Origin: JACRBR01 sp964371355
GTDB taxonomy: Bacteria > Chloroflexota > Dehalococcoidia > DSTF01 > JACRBR01
NCBI GenBank assembly: GCA_964371355.1
Contig: CAYJMG010000010.1
Coordinates: 55,995-119,994, forward strand
DNA length: 64,000 nt
Direction of reading: 5' to 3'
The notes under the pieces were generated by a model. The model saw nothing but the letters and a program-made list of their open reading frames with translations, did no database searches and was not told the DNA's origin. The translations under genes and the position numbers were made by a program. Shown here piece after piece: positions 1 to 7,338 of the stretch; positions within the stretch are counted from its first letter, which is position 1, and each line of letters starts with the position of its first letter.

Positions 1-246
1 TGCTTCCCCGGCCTCTTCCGCGGCGTCCTCGACGTGCGCGCGCGCCAGATCACCGAGCACATGAAGCTGGCCGCGGCCGAGGCCATCGCAGCGGCCGTGA
101 GCAAGAACGAGCTGGGACCGGAGTACATCATCCCCAGCGTCTTCCACCCCACGGTGGCCAAGAACGTCGCGAAGGCCGTCTCCGAAGCTGCCATCGCCGA
201 CGGTGTGGCCGAGAAGGAGAAGCCCTCCGTCCCGGTGTTTATCTAG
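1..246 (+). CDS. Malic enzyme, C-terminal part (5-prime end outside window)
   Basis: Only the last 81 residues lie in the window, read from the first base to the TAG at 244-246. The segment CFPGLFRGVLDVRA, then TEHMKLAAAEAIA and EYIIPSVFHP, matches the end of the NAD-binding domain of bacterial malic enzymes, where FPG-FRG-LD-RA is a hallmark. The enzyme decarboxylates malate to pyruvate with reduction of NAD(P). Which cofactor it uses cannot be told from this fragment. Its stop overlaps by a few bases the stop of the convergent transporter gene. A malate-consuming enzyme fits with the malyl-CoA chemistry encoded a few kilobases away, but that functional link is an inference. Confidence 0.8.
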   Translation, partial: CFPGLFRGVLDVRARQITEHMKLAAAEAIAAAVSKNELGPEYIIPSVFHPTVAKNVAKAVSEAAIADGVAEKEKPSVPVFI

Positions 247-1712
247 ATCGGCGCACCAGGCACCGCGGGGGCCGCGCCATCGTGTCCGGGCGCGTGCTCG
301 GCGATGAACGCCACGATGGTCCGGCGGGCGTCTTCGTCGGCGCTGCGGCTCGCTTCGTACACGAGCCAGGCGCCGAGCGACGCCACCGTCACCGTGGCCA
401 GCAACATCGAGTACCGCAGGCTGTCGCCGTCATTCATGCCGCCAAGCTGAAACAACTCGGACACGCCGCCGACCACCAGTGGCGCCATCGCCGCCCCCAG
501 CACCGACAACGATAGCCCAAACGCGGCGAAGGACTGGCTCCTGATCCGCGGTGACGAGCACGCCGCCACGATCGGGATCAGCCCGCCCGACCCCACCGAT
601 GCCACGAATCCGCCGCCAATGAGCAGCACCAGCGTCACCGGCGCGAACGGGATCGCGAACGCGGCCGTCCACGTTACCAGCAGGATGACGACCGACAACG
701 CGCCCAGCCGCCCAAGGTAGCCAAACCCGCGGTGCATCCGGTCGTCGGCGTACGGCCCCGCCAGCCACTGGCCGGCGAAGGCGGCGACGGCGAGCGCCCC
801 GAACACGGCGCCAGCCTGCCGCGTGTCCATGTCGAACCGCCGCTCGAACAACGTGGGCAGCCAGACGATCACGCCGATCAGCGTGAACCCGATCGCCGCG
901 TTCGCCAGGATCATGTACAGCAGCGTCCTCGTCCGCAGGATGGTCCCAAGGCTCTCGAAGAACCCTTTGCGGTCAGCCGGCTCGCGCAGGAACTCGGCCA
1001 GCATCGGGTTCTCCTCGATCGCCTCCTTGAGCTCAGCCTCGCCCCGCTTCGGCTCCCGCAGCGTCAGCGCCACGAGGCCGAAGACCAGCCCGGGGACTGC
1101 CGCCGCTGTGAATCCCCAGCGCCAGCCCACCCATGCGACGACTCCGCCTCCGACCACGGCGCCCACGATCGATCCGAACGCGTTCGCCGACCGCCAGTAG
1201 TTCATGACGCGGCCGCGCACCGCCTGCGGGTAGTAGTCCGAGAGCAGGCTCAGGTGCGTCGGCCCGATCGTCCCCTGGCCGACACCCAGCAATGCGCGCG
1301 TGAGAAAGAGCTGCCAGAAGGCGCGCGAGGCGGCCGCGAACAGCCCCGAACTGCCCCAGATCACGGCGCCGATCGCCAGGATGCGGGTTCGCTTCCCGTG
1401 GTCGGCCCAGTTCCCAACGGGCAGCGACAGAATCCCCGTCAGGAAGATGACGGCAAGCGGCAGGAGCCCCACCGTTAGATCCGACAACGCGAAGTGCGCT
1501 CGGATGTCATCCAGAGCGACCGTCAGCACGGCCCGGTCGAACTCGTCGACGGCGTTCAGGATGAAGAGGATGATGAGGGGCCGGAGCGCGTACTGCCGCA
1601 AGCTCACTGTACGGCGCGGCAGCTCGAGTGGCGACGCCGGACGCTCCGGCGCTGGCACAGCCGCGCCGCCAGACGCGGCGTCGGCCGCGACCTCAGGGGA
1701 TGTTCGCTCCAT
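243..1712 (-). CDS. Major facilitator superfamily transporter
   Basis: A 489-residue protein with about twelve hydrophobic segments. The loop after the second membrane span, GNWADHGKRTRILAIG, is the MFS motif A. ALLGVGQGTIGPTHLSLLSDYY and the following RGRVMNYWRSANAFGSIVG resemble the fourth and fifth helices of spinster-like and organic-acid MFS carriers. A charged cytoplasmic stretch near residues 215-260 is the usual central loop between the two six-helix halves. The N-terminus has a 40-residue Pro/Ala-rich cytosolic lead. The substrate cannot be read from the sequence. It is convergent with the malic enzyme gene and probably monocistronic. Confidence 0.85.
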   Translation of the reverse strand: MERTSPEVAADAASGGAAVPAPERPASPLELPRRTVSLRQYALRPLIILFILNAVDEFDRAVLTVALDDIRAHFALSDLTVGLLPLAVIFLTGILSLPVGNWADHGKRTRILAIGAVIWGSSGLFAAASRAFWQLFLTRALLGVGQGTIGPTHLSLLSDYYPQAVRGRVMNYWRSANAFGSIVGAVVGGGVVAWVGWRWGFTAAAVPGLVFGLVALTLREPKRGEAELKEAIEENPMLAEFLREPADRKGFFESLGTILRTRTLLYMILANAAIGFTLIGVIVWLPTLFERRFDMDTRQAGAVFGALAVAAFAGQWLAGPYADDRMHRGFGYLGRLGALSVVILLVTWTAAFAIPFAPVTLVLLIGGGFVASVGSGGLIPIVAACSSPRIRSQSFAAFGLSLSVLGAAMAPLVVGGVSELFQLGGMNDGDSLRYSMLLATVTVASLGAWLVYEASRSADEDARRTIVAFIAEHAPGHDGAAPAVPGAPI

Positions 1713-1740
1713 CTCGGACTATGGTAGCCGCTGCCGGCCG

Positions 1741-2178
1741 CTACGGCCTTCGCCGGCGGATGCGGGTCAACCACTCCACGAACGCTTCGTTTGAAAGCGA
1801 CTCGGGGATCTTTTCCTTGACGTGCCGCACGGCCTCCAGGCCGCCGACTCTTCGCACGCCGCACACGATGAGCGCCGACACAAGTCCGGACCGGTTCCGC
1901 CCCTGCGCGCACATCGTCACGATGCGCCCGCCGTGCTCGATGAAGACGCATGCCGCCTCGACAAGCGCGGCCAGCGTCTCCGTATCCGGTACCGGCCCGT
2001 CATCGATGGGCCAGCGCACGTACGAGATCGACGAGTCCAGCGGCATCTCCGCGACCGGGAACTCCTGCAGGTCGATGACGATGGCGGGCGTGATGTCCCT
2101 CGCGCGCATCTTGCGGAAGATGTGCGGATCAGTGTCTGACTGCCACAGCGCTCCGTCGAGGATCTCGGTGATCGGCAT
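1741..2178 (-). CDS. Dual-specificity protein phosphatase-like protein
   Basis: A 145-residue protein carrying the Cys-based phosphatase P-loop CAQGRNRSG (Cys90, Arg96, Ser97). An aspartate-bearing loop (WPIDDGP, Asp59/60) stands where the general acid of dual-specificity phosphatases lies. The usual His before the catalytic Cys is Met here. The frame stays open well upstream, but ATG 2178 is preceded by GAGGTG and gives the normal start of the fold (MPITEILDGALWQSD). The upstream extension is Arg/Ser-rich and not domain-like. Substrate unknown; phosphoprotein, phosphoinositide or small-molecule phosphatase are all possible. It lies just upstream of the MFS gene on the same strand, 28 bases apart. 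Confidence 0.75.
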   Translation of the reverse strand: MPITEILDGALWQSDTDPHIFRKMRARDITPAIVIDLQEFPVAEMPLDSSISYVRWPIDDGPVPDTETLAALVEAACVFIEHGGRIVTMCAQGRNRSGLVSALIVCGVRRVGGLEAVRHVKEKIPESLSNEAFVEWLTRIRRRRP

Positions 2179-2356
2179 GGTCACCTCATGGTAGCCCGCC
2201 AGGCGGCCCGGGACGCTACGTCCGCGGCTTGTCCCCGCTCCCGGGCCCGGACGCCGCGGGCTACGGGCGCCCGTGCTCTCGCCACGCGAGCCATGTATCG
2301 TTACGCCAACCCCGCCCGCTACCAAACCCCCGCCTGCAGACAGTGGAGGACGAAGA

Positions 2357-2953
2357 ATGCACACCTTCGCCGCGAAGGCAGGCTGGGCGCTGGCCGCGCT
2401 CCTCGGTCTCACCCTCGTCGCCGCCTGGGCCGGCGTCATCAACGCCGGGACGCTCGACCCGCCCGGGCCGCTGGGCCCAACCATGAAGTCGCTCGACGAC
2501 ATCCCCGGCTCCTGGCACCGGGCGATCCCGGTCCCCGGCGGGGCGGACCCCTGCGACAACGACAGGTTCCTCTGCGTCCTCAACGACGAAGCTGTCCTCG
2601 ACCGCGAGACGGGGCTGGTGTGGGAACGCGTGCCAGAAACGGACTCCTCCGACTGGGACTCGGCTATCCGAGCCTGCCAGGGCAATTATCACGGCGGACG
2701 CATGGGCTGGCGACTGCCGACGGTCTCCGAGCTGATGACGCTATCCGACACAACACAGCCCGCCGGTCTGCCGACGGGACATCCATTCACGGTCGGGCCC
2801 GGGGATATCTTCTGGTCGAGCACGCGGAACACGGCGAGCGCCGGGAGGGTGATGAGGTTCGACTTCGATTTCTTCCTGGCGACCGACGAGATCGTCGGTA
2901 ACGCCTACCGCTATTGGTGCGTCAGGGCCCCGGCCGGTCCGGACATTCAGTGA
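2357..2953 (+). CDS. Secreted DUF1566 (Lcl C-terminal-like) protein
   Basis: A 198-residue protein with a GGAGGA ribosome site 7 bases before ATG 2357. Residues 1-30 form a Sec-type signal peptide (AAKAGWALAALLGLTLVAAWAGV). The mature part has the DUF1566 pattern: TGLVWER, then DWDSAIRAC, GGRMGWRLPTVSELMTL, FWSST and a final YWCVR. This fold is related to C-type-lectin/formylglycine-enzyme-like domains of exported proteins. There is no lipobox Cys, so it should be soluble outside the membrane. Cysteines at DPC, FLCV, RACQ and WCVR may form two disulfides. Function is unknown. It stands alone between two minus-strand genes; the ferredoxin gene ends 4 bases after its stop. Confidence 0.75.
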   Translation: MHTFAAKAGWALAALLGLTLVAAWAGVINAGTLDPPGPLGPTMKSLDDIPGSWHRAIPVPGGADPCDNDRFLCVLNDEAVLDRETGLVWERVPETDSSDWDSAIRACQGNYHGGRMGWRLPTVSELMTLSDTTQPAGLPTGHPFTVGPGDIFWSSTRNTASAGRVMRFDFDFFLATDEIVGNAYRYWCVRAPAGPDIQ

Positions 2954-2956
2954 GGG

Positions 2957-3265
2957 TCAGGACTTCGTGAGCTGCGCGTCGCCGTCGTACAGCTTCAGCA
3001 CGCGCACGGCGCCTTTCGGCCCGATGTCCAGGCACAGCCCGCACAGGATGCACTCGTCGATATTCTCTTCGACAAGCGCGACGCGCCCGCCGCTCTCGGC
3101 GAAGATGTCGACGGGGCACACGCCTGCCAGCGATTTCGCTGCCGCGGCGTCGCCGGCAACGGCGTCGTCCACCTCCACCCGCACGAACATCCCGGTTTCA
3201 GACCGCAGCGTCATCGTCGCGCCATCCCCCGTCTCTGCACTGTTTGTCTCTTGTGGTCGCGTCAC
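2957..3265 (-). CDS. FixX-like single-cluster ferredoxin
   Basis: A 102-residue protein with four cysteines arranged GVCPVDIF, then about 30 residues later CILCGLC. The spacing Cys-Pro...Cys-x2-Cys-x2-Cys is that of FixX-type ferredoxins, which carry one [4Fe-4S] cluster. The last ligand of a classic CxxCxxCxxxCP motif is replaced (LDIGP), so the upstream CP cysteine would complete the cluster. Its GTG start at 3265-3263 overlaps the TGA of the upstream CoA-ligase alpha gene (GTGA), so translation is probably coupled. FixX partners accept electrons around ETF:quinone oxidoreductase. A role with the acyl-CoA dehydrogenase of this region is plausible but not shown. Confidence 0.75.
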   Translation of the reverse strand: MTRPQETNSAETGDGATMTLRSETGMFVRVEVDDAVAGDAAAAKSLAGVCPVDIFAESGGRVALVEENIDECILCGLCLDIGPKGAVRVLKLYDGDAQLTKS

Positions 3266-4170
3266 GCCCCGCCCCCGGCCAGCCGCCGCTTCACGATCTC
3301 CGGGATGTCCTGGATCTCCTCCGCCACGGAGATCCCCGCGTCCTTCATCCGGGCGATCTTCTCCGCGGTCGTGTCTTCCTTGCCCTCGACGATGGTACCG
3401 GCGTGTCCGAAGCGCATACCCGGCATCTCGTCCATGAACCTCCCCGCCATGAACGCCACTACGGGAAGCCGCGAGTTGTTCGCCTTCATGTACGCGGCGA
3501 GCTGGGCCTCCATGCGGCCGCCGGGCTCGCTGTAGATGACGATGGCCTTCGTCTCAGCGTCCCCCTCGAATAGCGGCATCAGCTCCGCGTACGTCGACCC
3601 GATGATAGCGTCGCCGCCGATGCTGACGGCCGTGCTCTGGCCCAGGCCCGCAGCCGTCAGCGTGTTCGCGATCTCTGTCGTCATGCCGCCGGACCGCGAC
3701 ATGATGCCGATGGGCCCCGGCGTGTACGCCTTCCGGGCCGCCACCGCCGCCCCGCCCATCCCGCCGACGCGCGACTTCCCCGGCGTCAGCACGCCCAGGC
3801 AGTTCGGCCCGATGATGCGCGTCCCGGCGCGCTTCGCGTACTCCACCATCTGCGCCACTTCCAGCCGCGGGATGCGCTCGGTGACGATGACGATGAGCTT
3901 GATCCCGTTCTCGATCGCCTCGAACGCGGCGTCGCGCACCGCCGGCGGTGGCACCGAGATCACGCTGCCGTCCACCCGCTGCTTCGACGTGATCTCGCGC
4001 ACGGTGTCGTACACCGGCACGCCGTGGACATCGCGGCCGCCTCGGCCGGGCGTGACGCCGCCCACCAGCTTCGAGCCGTAGTCCAGGCACTCGCGCGCCA
4101 TGTTCACGGCCTCGCGCCCCGTGATCCCCTGGATGATGAAGGTCGTGTTCTCGTCGATCAGGATGCTCAT
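3262..4170 (-). CDS. sucD: Succinate--CoA ligase-type alpha subunit (succinate or malate CoA ligase)
   Basis: A 302-residue protein opening MSILIDENTTFIIQGITGRE, with the CoA-binding GGVTPGRGG loop, the IGPNCLG motif and the phosphohistidine loop RFGHAGTIVEG (His256). Length matches SucD (about 290) and MtkB (about 296). The GEIGG segment of E. coli SucD is replaced by SEPGG. With its beta partner it would convert a dicarboxylate, CoA and a nucleoside triphosphate to the CoA ester, or run in reverse in the TCA cycle. The malyl-CoA lyase gene 2 kb upstream makes malate thiokinase a real alternative to succinyl-CoA synthetase. The sequence alone does not decide between them. Confidence 0.85.
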   Translation of the reverse strand: MSILIDENTTFIIQGITGREAVNMARECLDYGSKLVGGVTPGRGGRDVHGVPVYDTVREITSKQRVDGSVISVPPPAVRDAAFEAIENGIKLIVIVTERIPRLEVAQMVEYAKRAGTRIIGPNCLGVLTPGKSRVGGMGGAAVAARKAYTPGPIGIMSRSGGMTTEIANTLTAAGLGQSTAVSIGGDAIIGSTYAELMPLFEGDAETKAIVIYSEPGGRMEAQLAAYMKANNSRLPVVAFMAGRFMDEMPGMRFGHAGTIVEGKEDTTAEKIARMKDAGISVAEEIQDIPEIVKRRLAGGGA

Positions 4171-4172
4171 GT

Positions 4173-4193
4173 CAGTTCACAGTTCTCAGTTCA
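4173..4193. repeat. Three 7-base tandem repeats (CAGTTCA, CAGTTCT, CAGTTCA) between sucC and sucD
   Basis: Three consecutive heptamers with one mismatch fill the 15-base gap between the two CoA-ligase genes and include the sucC stop codon. It is one of about ten such arrays in the window. Confidence 0.7.
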
Positions 4194-5409
4194 GCCCCGC
4201 TACTTTTGCCACGGCGCGGCGCGCGGCTTCGGACATCGGCACTGTCCGGTCGGCGTACTCTACGCCGTACTTCTCGAGGATCTTGAAGCCGTCTTCCTCC
4301 CACGATCCCGGGATGCGAAAAATGGCGATCTTCTCCGCCGGGTCGTAGCCGGACTCGATGACACCCTTGATCACGCCGCGGGCGACGATGTCGACGCGCG
4401 TGTTACTCACGACGTTCATGATCACGCAGATCTTCTCGACGCCGGGCTTGCTGAGGATCAGCTTCGTCAGCTCCTTTGCCTTCCTCACGCTGGGGTTGCC
4501 GCCGATCTCGCAGTAGTTCGCCGGCCGTCCGCCGTGGTTGCGCAGCGCGTCGAAGATCGTGAGGCTCCCGCCGCCGGCGCCGATCACGCACCCCAGGTTC
4601 CCATCGAACTCGACCACACGGCCGGCCACGCCGCGGTGGTCGGAGGCGTCGACCTGCGCCCCGCGGATCTCGAACGGGGTGGGCTCGCGGGCCTGCCGCG
4701 TCTCGTCGGGGCCGATGCCCAGCTCGTCGAGCACCGCGCGCTGCTGGTCGCGCGCCTCGTCCTCCATGTCCATGTGCGAGTCCAGCGCGATGAACTCGCC
4801 GTTCTCGAGCTGGGCGAGCGGGTTGATCTCGGCGAGCGTCAGGCCATGGGCGAGGAACGTCCGCGCGAGCCGCGCGATGATCCGCGAGAGCTGGTTCAGC
4901 TCGTTGCCGCTGATCCCCAGCGACGCCACCAGCTCCTTGAACTTGAACTCCTGCAGCGGCTGGAACGTCGAGAAGTGGACGCGCGCCACATGCTCCGGGT
5001 GCTTCTCGGCGACCTCCTCGATGTCGATGCCGCCCATGTCGCTGAAGATCGCCACCGGCAGCTTCGCGTTGCCGTCGTAGATGACGCCAGCGTAGTACTC
5101 CTTCTTCACCGGCTGCTTGCTCTCGACCAGCACGCAGCGCGGCGCCTGGTCGTTGATCACCAGCTTCAGGATGTGCTCGGCCTGCTTGCGGGCCTCGTCC
5201 GCGTTCGACGGGAACGTGATCCCGCCGGCCTTCATGCGGCCGCCGGTCAGCACCTGTGACTTCAGTACAGCTTCGCCGCCCCCGTCGCCGCCAGCGATCT
5301 CGCCGAAGATGCGCACGGCGTCGTCGACGGTCGTCGCCGCCCCGCCTTTCGACGTGGGGACGCCGTTCTTGCGCAGCAGCGCCTTCGCTTCGTACTCGTA
5401 GAACCTCAT
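4186..5409 (-). CDS. sucC: Succinate--CoA ligase-type beta subunit (ATP-grasp)
   Basis: A 407-residue ATP-grasp protein, slightly longer than SucC (388). The start MRFYEYEAKALLRKNGVP is typical of the family, followed by VLKSQVLTGGRMKAGGI, where SucC has K-Q-GGRGKAGGV. The TLAEINPLA magnesium/nucleotide site is intact. The C-terminal CoA-ligase domain is divergent: GNLGCVIGAGGGSLTIFDA and EIGGNPSVRKA stand in place of GNIGCMVNGAGLAMGTMD and DVGGGA. That may reflect another acid substrate (malate, for example). It overlaps the upstream PIN gene by ATGA and is followed 15 bases later by the alpha subunit, so PIN-sucC-sucD-ferredoxin form one tightly packed transcription unit. Confidence 0.82.
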   Translation of the reverse strand: MRFYEYEAKALLRKNGVPTSKGGAATTVDDAVRIFGEIAGGDGGGEAVLKSQVLTGGRMKAGGITFPSNADEARKQAEHILKLVINDQAPRCVLVESKQPVKKEYYAGVIYDGNAKLPVAIFSDMGGIDIEEVAEKHPEHVARVHFSTFQPLQEFKFKELVASLGISGNELNQLSRIIARLARTFLAHGLTLAEINPLAQLENGEFIALDSHMDMEDEARDQQRAVLDELGIGPDETRQAREPTPFEIRGAQVDASDHRGVAGRVVEFDGNLGCVIGAGGGSLTIFDALRNHGGRPANYCEIGGNPSVRKAKELTKLILSKPGVEKICVIMNVVSNTRVDIVARGVIKGVIESGYDPAEKIAIFRIPGSWEEDGFKILEKYGVEYADRTVPMSEAARRAVAKVAGLN

Positions 5410-5873
5410 TCGTAGTCCTCAGGATCTTCGACAGCCAGCCCCAGCGCTACGGCAGCCTCCCGCAACGGCCGGTCGGCAACGATGAAGGCGCCGGCCTCTA
5501 TGTTAGAGGCAGTGGCCCGTTCGAACCACCAGATCGCCGTGGCGAGCTGAATCGCGTCGAGGGCACGCAACCGCCCCGCGATCCTGGGTTCGGAATGAAG
5601 CAGCTTGACAGCGAGACCGCGAATCGCGTCGTTGAGATCGGCGAACTGAAAGCCTCGGGAATCGGCGAAGAACCGCTGATATGCGAGGTCACGCTGCTCG
5701 GCGGTCAGCTCGCCCATCAGCACGCGGCGCCGTAACGCCGACGCGAATTCAACCGGCGTGATCGAGGACAACACGATGGTCGAGTCACGCGTTAGTACAA
5801 GGGCCCGCGCGGACCCCCGCTCGGGAAGGTACAGCTTGACCAGAGCACTCGTATCCCACGGGCTCGACGCCAA
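5406..5873 (-). CDS. PIN-domain ribonuclease (VapC-like toxin)
   Basis: A 155-residue PIN fold. The first acidic residue is in WDTSALVKLYLPE near the start, the second in TPVEFASALRRR, the third in LRALDAIQLATA and the fourth in FIVADRPLREAA, so the metal-binding set looks intact. VapC-type PIN proteins cut RNA, usually tRNA or rRNA, and are held by a co-transcribed antitoxin. The chosen start is a TTG at 5873 with AGGTAGG upstream, because no ATG or GTG precedes the conserved DTSALV. Its stop overlaps the sucC start as ATGA, an unusual coupling of a toxin to a central metabolic gene. No normal antitoxin is seen; the upstream small protein is discussed separately. Confidence 0.72.
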   Translation of the reverse strand: MASSPWDTSALVKLYLPERGSARALVLTRDSTIVLSSITPVEFASALRRRVLMGELTAEQRDLAYQRFFADSRGFQFADLNDAIRGLAVKLLHSEPRIAGRLRALDAIQLATAIWWFERATASNIEAGAFIVADRPLREAAVALGLAVEDPEDYE

Positions 5874-5878
5874 ACGGC

Positions 5879-6190
5879 CTACCTGCTCTCGTCGCGCTCT
5901 TCCGAGATCGTTCGGGACAGCGGTGGATCCAGCACAGGCATCAGGCCCCGCACCGTATCTCTATCAGGCAAGCCAGGCCTGGGTCTGAGATTCTCCGGGT
6001 AGTGATCGACATTCAAGTCAGTGAGAGCATCACCCATCGCCGCTCTCACGCGCCGCCGCTCGGCCTCCAGCGAATCCAGCTCCGGCGCCGGTTTCTCCCG
6101 CGCCAGCGCATGCCGCAGCACACCCAGCAGCGAAGCCGTCGAGAGCAGGGCCGCCAGCCCAATCAGCAAGAGCGCGGTGTTTCGCCTCAT
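5879..6190 (-). CDS. Small membrane-anchored protein with antitoxin-like tail
   Basis: A 103-residue frame beginning MRRNTALLLIGLAALLSTAS, a single N-terminal membrane helix, followed by a charged segment (EAERRRVRAAMGDALTDL). It ends SRTISEERDESR. That tail resembles the acidic C-termini of Phd/VapB antitoxins, and the PIN gene starts 5 bases after its stop. A membrane anchor is not usual for an antitoxin, so it may be an unrelated exported protein. The sequence shows no strong ribosome site. No family was recognised. Confidence 0.5.
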   Translation of the reverse strand: MRRNTALLLIGLAALLSTASLLGVLRHALAREKPAPELDSLEAERRRVRAAMGDALTDLNVDHYPENLRPRPGLPDRDTVRGLMPVLDPPLSRTISEERDESR

Positions 6191-6222
6191 AACAGCAGTA
6201 TCGTACCGAATCGGCGCAAGGG

Positions 6223-7251
6223 TCAGCCGACGCGCCCCATCACCTCGAGGATGTCGTAGCCGGACACTTCCTTCGACTTCGCAGCCATCTCGCGCAGCCA
6301 GGACTCCTCGAGCGTGCCCGCCTGGACGGCCTTCGCGAGGTCCATGAGCATCGCCTTGGTGGTGGCCTCGTCGTAGAACTCGCCGGTCTCGGGGTCGGCG
6401 ATCGAGCCGCCGCCGAGTTTGTGATAGACCTCGAGCGAGCGCTTCGTCTTCGCGATCTGCTCCGCGTCCGGGGTGAACACGGCGTTGCAGATCTCGGCCT
6501 GCTGCGGGTGGATGACCCATGTGCCGTCCATGCCGAGATCGCGCGAGCCCTCGCTCTTCTCGCGGAGCTGCTGCTGGATCGCCGCCTTCTCGTCGTCCGG
6601 TGTGTCGGGGCGGATGAGGCGGAGGAAGGCGTTGTCGATGACGTGGAGGCCGGCGGCCTTCGCGGCAACGGCCGTCGCCTGCTTCGCGTAGTGGAAGTTC
6701 CGGTTCTGGTTGTCGATCATCTCGCGCACGCCCATCGAGGCGCTGAAGTCGGCTATGCCGAAGATGAGGCCGGCCATGCGCGGCGACGCCGTCGCGATCT
6801 TGTAGGCGTTGACGATGGCCAGCGGCGTCTCGATGAGGGCCTCGATCTGGACGTGCGTCGTCCAACCGCCCTGGTCCTCGAGCGCGTCGAGCAGGCGGGA
6901 GAGGTGGACGATGTCCTCGGGCGTCTCCGTCTTGGGCAGGATGATGCCGTGGAACTTGTCGGGTGCGCCGAGCATGATGGCCTGGACGTCGCCGAGGAAG
7001 TACTTCGACTTGATGTTGTTGGGGCGGATGGCGATGACCTTCTTGCCGAAGTCGATCGTGTTCAGCGCCTCCACCAGCGTGGCGCGGCTCTTCTCGCCCT
7101 TGAACTCGTAGGGGCAGGCGTCCTCGAAGTCCGGCATCACGTGGTCGGTCGGAGCCTGCGCCGCCTTCTCGTTCATCTTCAGCGTGTGCGCCGGATACGT
7201 AAGCTCCGTGCGCGGAATCACGAACCGTCCCTGCTTCTGCATGATGTACAT
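6223..7251 (-). CDS. mcl: Malyl-CoA / beta-methylmalyl-CoA lyase (HpcH/HpaI aldolase family)
   Basis: A 342-residue CitE-like lyase. Substrate- and metal-binding residues known from malyl-CoA lyases are visible: Arg76 in AIRPNN, Glu141 in QIEALIETPL and Asp168 in FGIADFSASMG. The C-terminal GTWVIHPQQAEICNAVFTP block also matches Mcl. The reaction is cleavage of malyl-CoA to acetyl-CoA plus glyoxylate, or of methylmalyl-CoA to propionyl-CoA plus glyoxylate, in the cytosol with Mg2+. ATG 7251 has AGGAG 8 bases upstream. The dehydrogenase and hydratase that make methylmalyl-CoA lie at 7339-8994 and 10777-11853. Citramalyl-CoA lyase is the main alternative. Confidence 0.8.
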   Translation of the reverse strand: MYIMQKQGRFVIPRTELTYPAHTLKMNEKAAQAPTDHVMPDFEDACPYEFKGEKSRATLVEALNTIDFGKKVIAIRPNNIKSKYFLGDVQAIMLGAPDKFHGIILPKTETPEDIVHLSRLLDALEDQGGWTTHVQIEALIETPLAIVNAYKIATASPRMAGLIFGIADFSASMGVREMIDNQNRNFHYAKQATAVAAKAAGLHVIDNAFLRLIRPDTPDDEKAAIQQQLREKSEGSRDLGMDGTWVIHPQQAEICNAVFTPDAEQIAKTKRSLEVYHKLGGGSIADPETGEFYDEATTKAMLMDLAKAVQAGTLEESWLREMAAKSKEVSGYDILEVMGRVG

Positions 7252-7264
7252 GTACCGGTCTCCT

Positions 7265-7335
7265 GGTCGCTGGCTCTGGGGTCGCTGGTTTACGAAGTCT
7301 GTCCGGCCGCGCGCCCCCGGCGACCAGCGACTATC
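7265..7335. repeat. Degenerate ACCAGCG-type repeat tract between mcl and mcd
   Basis: The 87-base gap holds GGTCGCTGG at 7265-7273 and 7280-7288 and GACCAGCGACTATCGAC close to the mcd stop. On the other strand the unit is CCAGCGACC, the same core as the clean ACCAGCG arrays at 42265 and 43625. No promoter or terminator stands out. Confidence 0.5.
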
Positions 7336-7338
7336 GAC

